Source of the DNA: Sphingobium sp. CCH11-B1
GTDB taxonomy: Bacteria; Pseudomonadota; Alphaproteobacteria; Sphingomonadales; Sphingomonadaceae
Reading direction: 5' to 3'
Assembly: GCF_001556865.1 (NCBI RefSeq)
Contig: NZ_LSJY01000202.1
Span: 62,001 to 126,000, forward strand
DNA length: 64,000 nucleotides
The first letter of the stretch is position 1. The number at the start of each line of letters is the position of its first letter. Made by a program: the position numbers and the translations under genes. Shown here one piece after another: positions 62,959 to 64,000 of this stretch. The notes under the pieces were generated by a model. The model saw nothing but the letters and a program-made list of their open reading frames with translations, was not told the DNA's origin and made no database searches.

Positions 62959-63885
62959 ATGACCGACGCCCCGCAAGCCGCCATCGAGATCCGCAACCTC
63001 ACGAAAGTCTATAAGGGCGGCAAGCGCGCGCTCGACGGCATCGACCTTTCCATCCCGCGCGGCCAGATATACGGCCTGCTCGGCCCCAACGGCGCGGGCA
63101 AGTCCACCACGATCAACATCCTTGCGGGCATGGTGAACAAGACCGCGGGCGACGTCAGCATCTGGGGCTTCGACATTGACGCCCATCCGCGCAACGCCAA
63201 GAACTCGATCGGCATCGTGCCGCAGGAAATCGTCTTCGATCCCTTCTTCACGCCCTTCGAGACGCTGGAGAACCAGGCCGGCTATTATGGCGTGCCCAAG
63301 GAACGCCGCCGCTCGATGGAACTGCTGCGCGCCGTCCATCTGGATGACAAGGCGAACGCCTATGCCCGCACGCTTTCGGGCGGCATGAAGCGGCGGCTGC
63401 TGGTGGCGAAGGCGATGGTCCATTCGCCGCCCATCCTGGTGCTGGACGAACCCACCGCCGGCGTCGACGTCCAGCTGCGCCAGCAGCTCTGGGCCTATGT
63501 CCGCGAATTGAACCAGCGCGGCGTGACGATCGTGCTGACGACCCATTATCTCGAGGAAGCCGAGGAACTGTGCGACCGCATCGGCATCATCAACCACGGC
63601 CGCGTCATCACCGACAAGCCGACGCGCGAGCTAATCGCCATGGCGCAGGAGAAGGTCGTGGTGGTGACGGTCGACCGCGACCTCACCACTGCGCCTGACG
63701 CACCCTGCTTTGAAAAGGTCGAACTGTCGAACGACCGCACGCTCACCATCACCTACAGCAAGGACCGCGCGAACGCCGGCCAGGTGCTGAGCGCGGTGCA
63801 GGCGAATGGCCTGGCAATCGTGGACGTCTCGACGCGAGACCCGGACCTGGAGGATGTCTTCCTCAACCTGACGGCGGATGCGTAA
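62959..63885 (+). CDS. ABC transporter ATP-binding protein (YadG/CcmA-type exporter)
   Basis: A 308-residue ATPase. The ATG at 62959 (MTDAPQAAIEIRNLTKVYKG) has AGAGGGG just upstream; an in-frame extension to 62797 is rejected. Walker A is GLLGPNGAGKSTTINILAG near 45, the signature ARTLSGGMKRRLLVAKAMVH near 140, Walker B PILVLDEPTAGVDVQLRQQL near 160, and the switch His is in LTTHYLEEAEELCDRIG. The C-terminal domain (residues 230-305) ends LEDVFLNLTADA as in DrrA-like exporters. Its ABC-2 permease partner, normally the next gene, is not within the window. Substrate unknown. Confidence 0.92.
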   Translation: MTDAPQAAIEIRNLTKVYKGGKRALDGIDLSIPRGQIYGLLGPNGAGKSTTINILAGMVNKTAGDVSIWGFDIDAHPRNAKNSIGIVPQEIVFDPFFTPFETLENQAGYYGVPKERRRSMELLRAVHLDDKANAYARTLSGGMKRRLLVAKAMVHSPPILVLDEPTAGVDVQLRQQLWAYVRELNQRGVTIVLTTHYLEEAEELCDRIGIINHGRVITDKPTRELIAMAQEKVVVVTVDRDLTTAPDAPCFEKVELSNDRTLTITYSKDRANAGQVLSAVQANGLAIVDVSTRDPDLEDVFLNLTADA

Positions 63886-63895
63886 GGAACGGGGA

Positions 63896-64000
63896 CGGAT
63901 GAGGCGCTGCCAGTCCGCGCCAAAGACCTTCGCAGCACCGCCACACGCTTCGTCATCGAAGTCGATGGCGCAAGTCACGATCAGAACATCGACCATGGCG
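63896..64000 (+). CDS. Possible DUF559-like endonuclease fragment at the right edge
   Basis: After the ABC gene the plus frame reads DEALPVRAKDLRSTATRFVI followed by EVDGASHDQNIDHG to the edge. RFVIEVDGASHD resembles the active-site stretch of DUF559/Vsr-like nucleases, but the preceding family residues are missing, so this may be a relic. Only about 35 codons are visible and the assignment is weak. Confidence 0.25.

Overview
The window looks like chromosomal DNA of a sphingomonad (Alphaproteobacteria, Sphingomonadales, Sphingobium/Sphingomonas-like). The grounds are high GC, four large TonB-dependent receptors, the gene order ptsP-rodZ-cpoB-tilS-ftsH and ppx-ppk-hdaA, an HdaA-type short DnaA paralogue, and an interrupted inverted repeat between purM and purN of a type common in this group. 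No rRNA, tRNA, CRISPR array, prophage or intact insertion sequence was seen.

Layout. (1) 1-7312, minus strand: a carboxylase operon made of an ABC importer (lipoprotein, permease, ATPase), a NikR-like ribbon-helix-helix regulator, two DUF1989 'urea carboxylase-associated' proteins and a biotin-dependent carboxylase cut by the left edge. The partners, and an Asp in the carboxyltransferase motif, suggest guanidine rather than urea as substrate. (2) 8.0-22.3 kb: an accessory catabolic region. It holds a TonB receptor, an exported metallo-beta-lactamase-fold hydrolase, a LysR regulator and a tight operon (amidohydrolase, flavin hydroxylase, GlcG-like protein, extradiol-dioxygenase-like VOC protein, fumarylacetoacetase-family hydrolase, alpha/beta hydrolase, small membrane protein), then a siderophore-type TonB receptor. 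Remnants of an SDR gene and an aromatic-acid MFS transporter flank its end. (3) 22.3-41.6 kb: polysaccharide use. It holds a GH62 arabinofuranosidase, a broken GH42 galactosidase, a starch/maltose locus (MFS, GH97, two GH13, LacI, TonB receptor) and a xyloglucan-type locus (GH74 divergent from a TonB receptor). (4) 41.9-63.9 kb: mostly core genes: rplJ-rplL, ppx, ppk, hdaA, a DUF2066-like protein, purM, purN, a TetR/DUF5367 pair, ftsH, tilS, cpoB, rodZ, ptsP, two tandem Tat-signal aminotransferases and an ABC ATPase.

Points most worth a second look: the tandem PLP aminotransferases with twin-arginine signals, separated by a perfect 32-bp inverted repeat; the PurN protein with a C-terminal MmcQ/YjbR domain; the NikR-like regulator that has lost most nickel ligands inside a probable guanidine operon; the undescribed-looking catabolic operon at 13.1-19.4 kb; and a decay zone at 19.4-24.5 kb with three gene remnants. 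Candidate operators are reported for the LacI, TetR and GH74/TonB loci.
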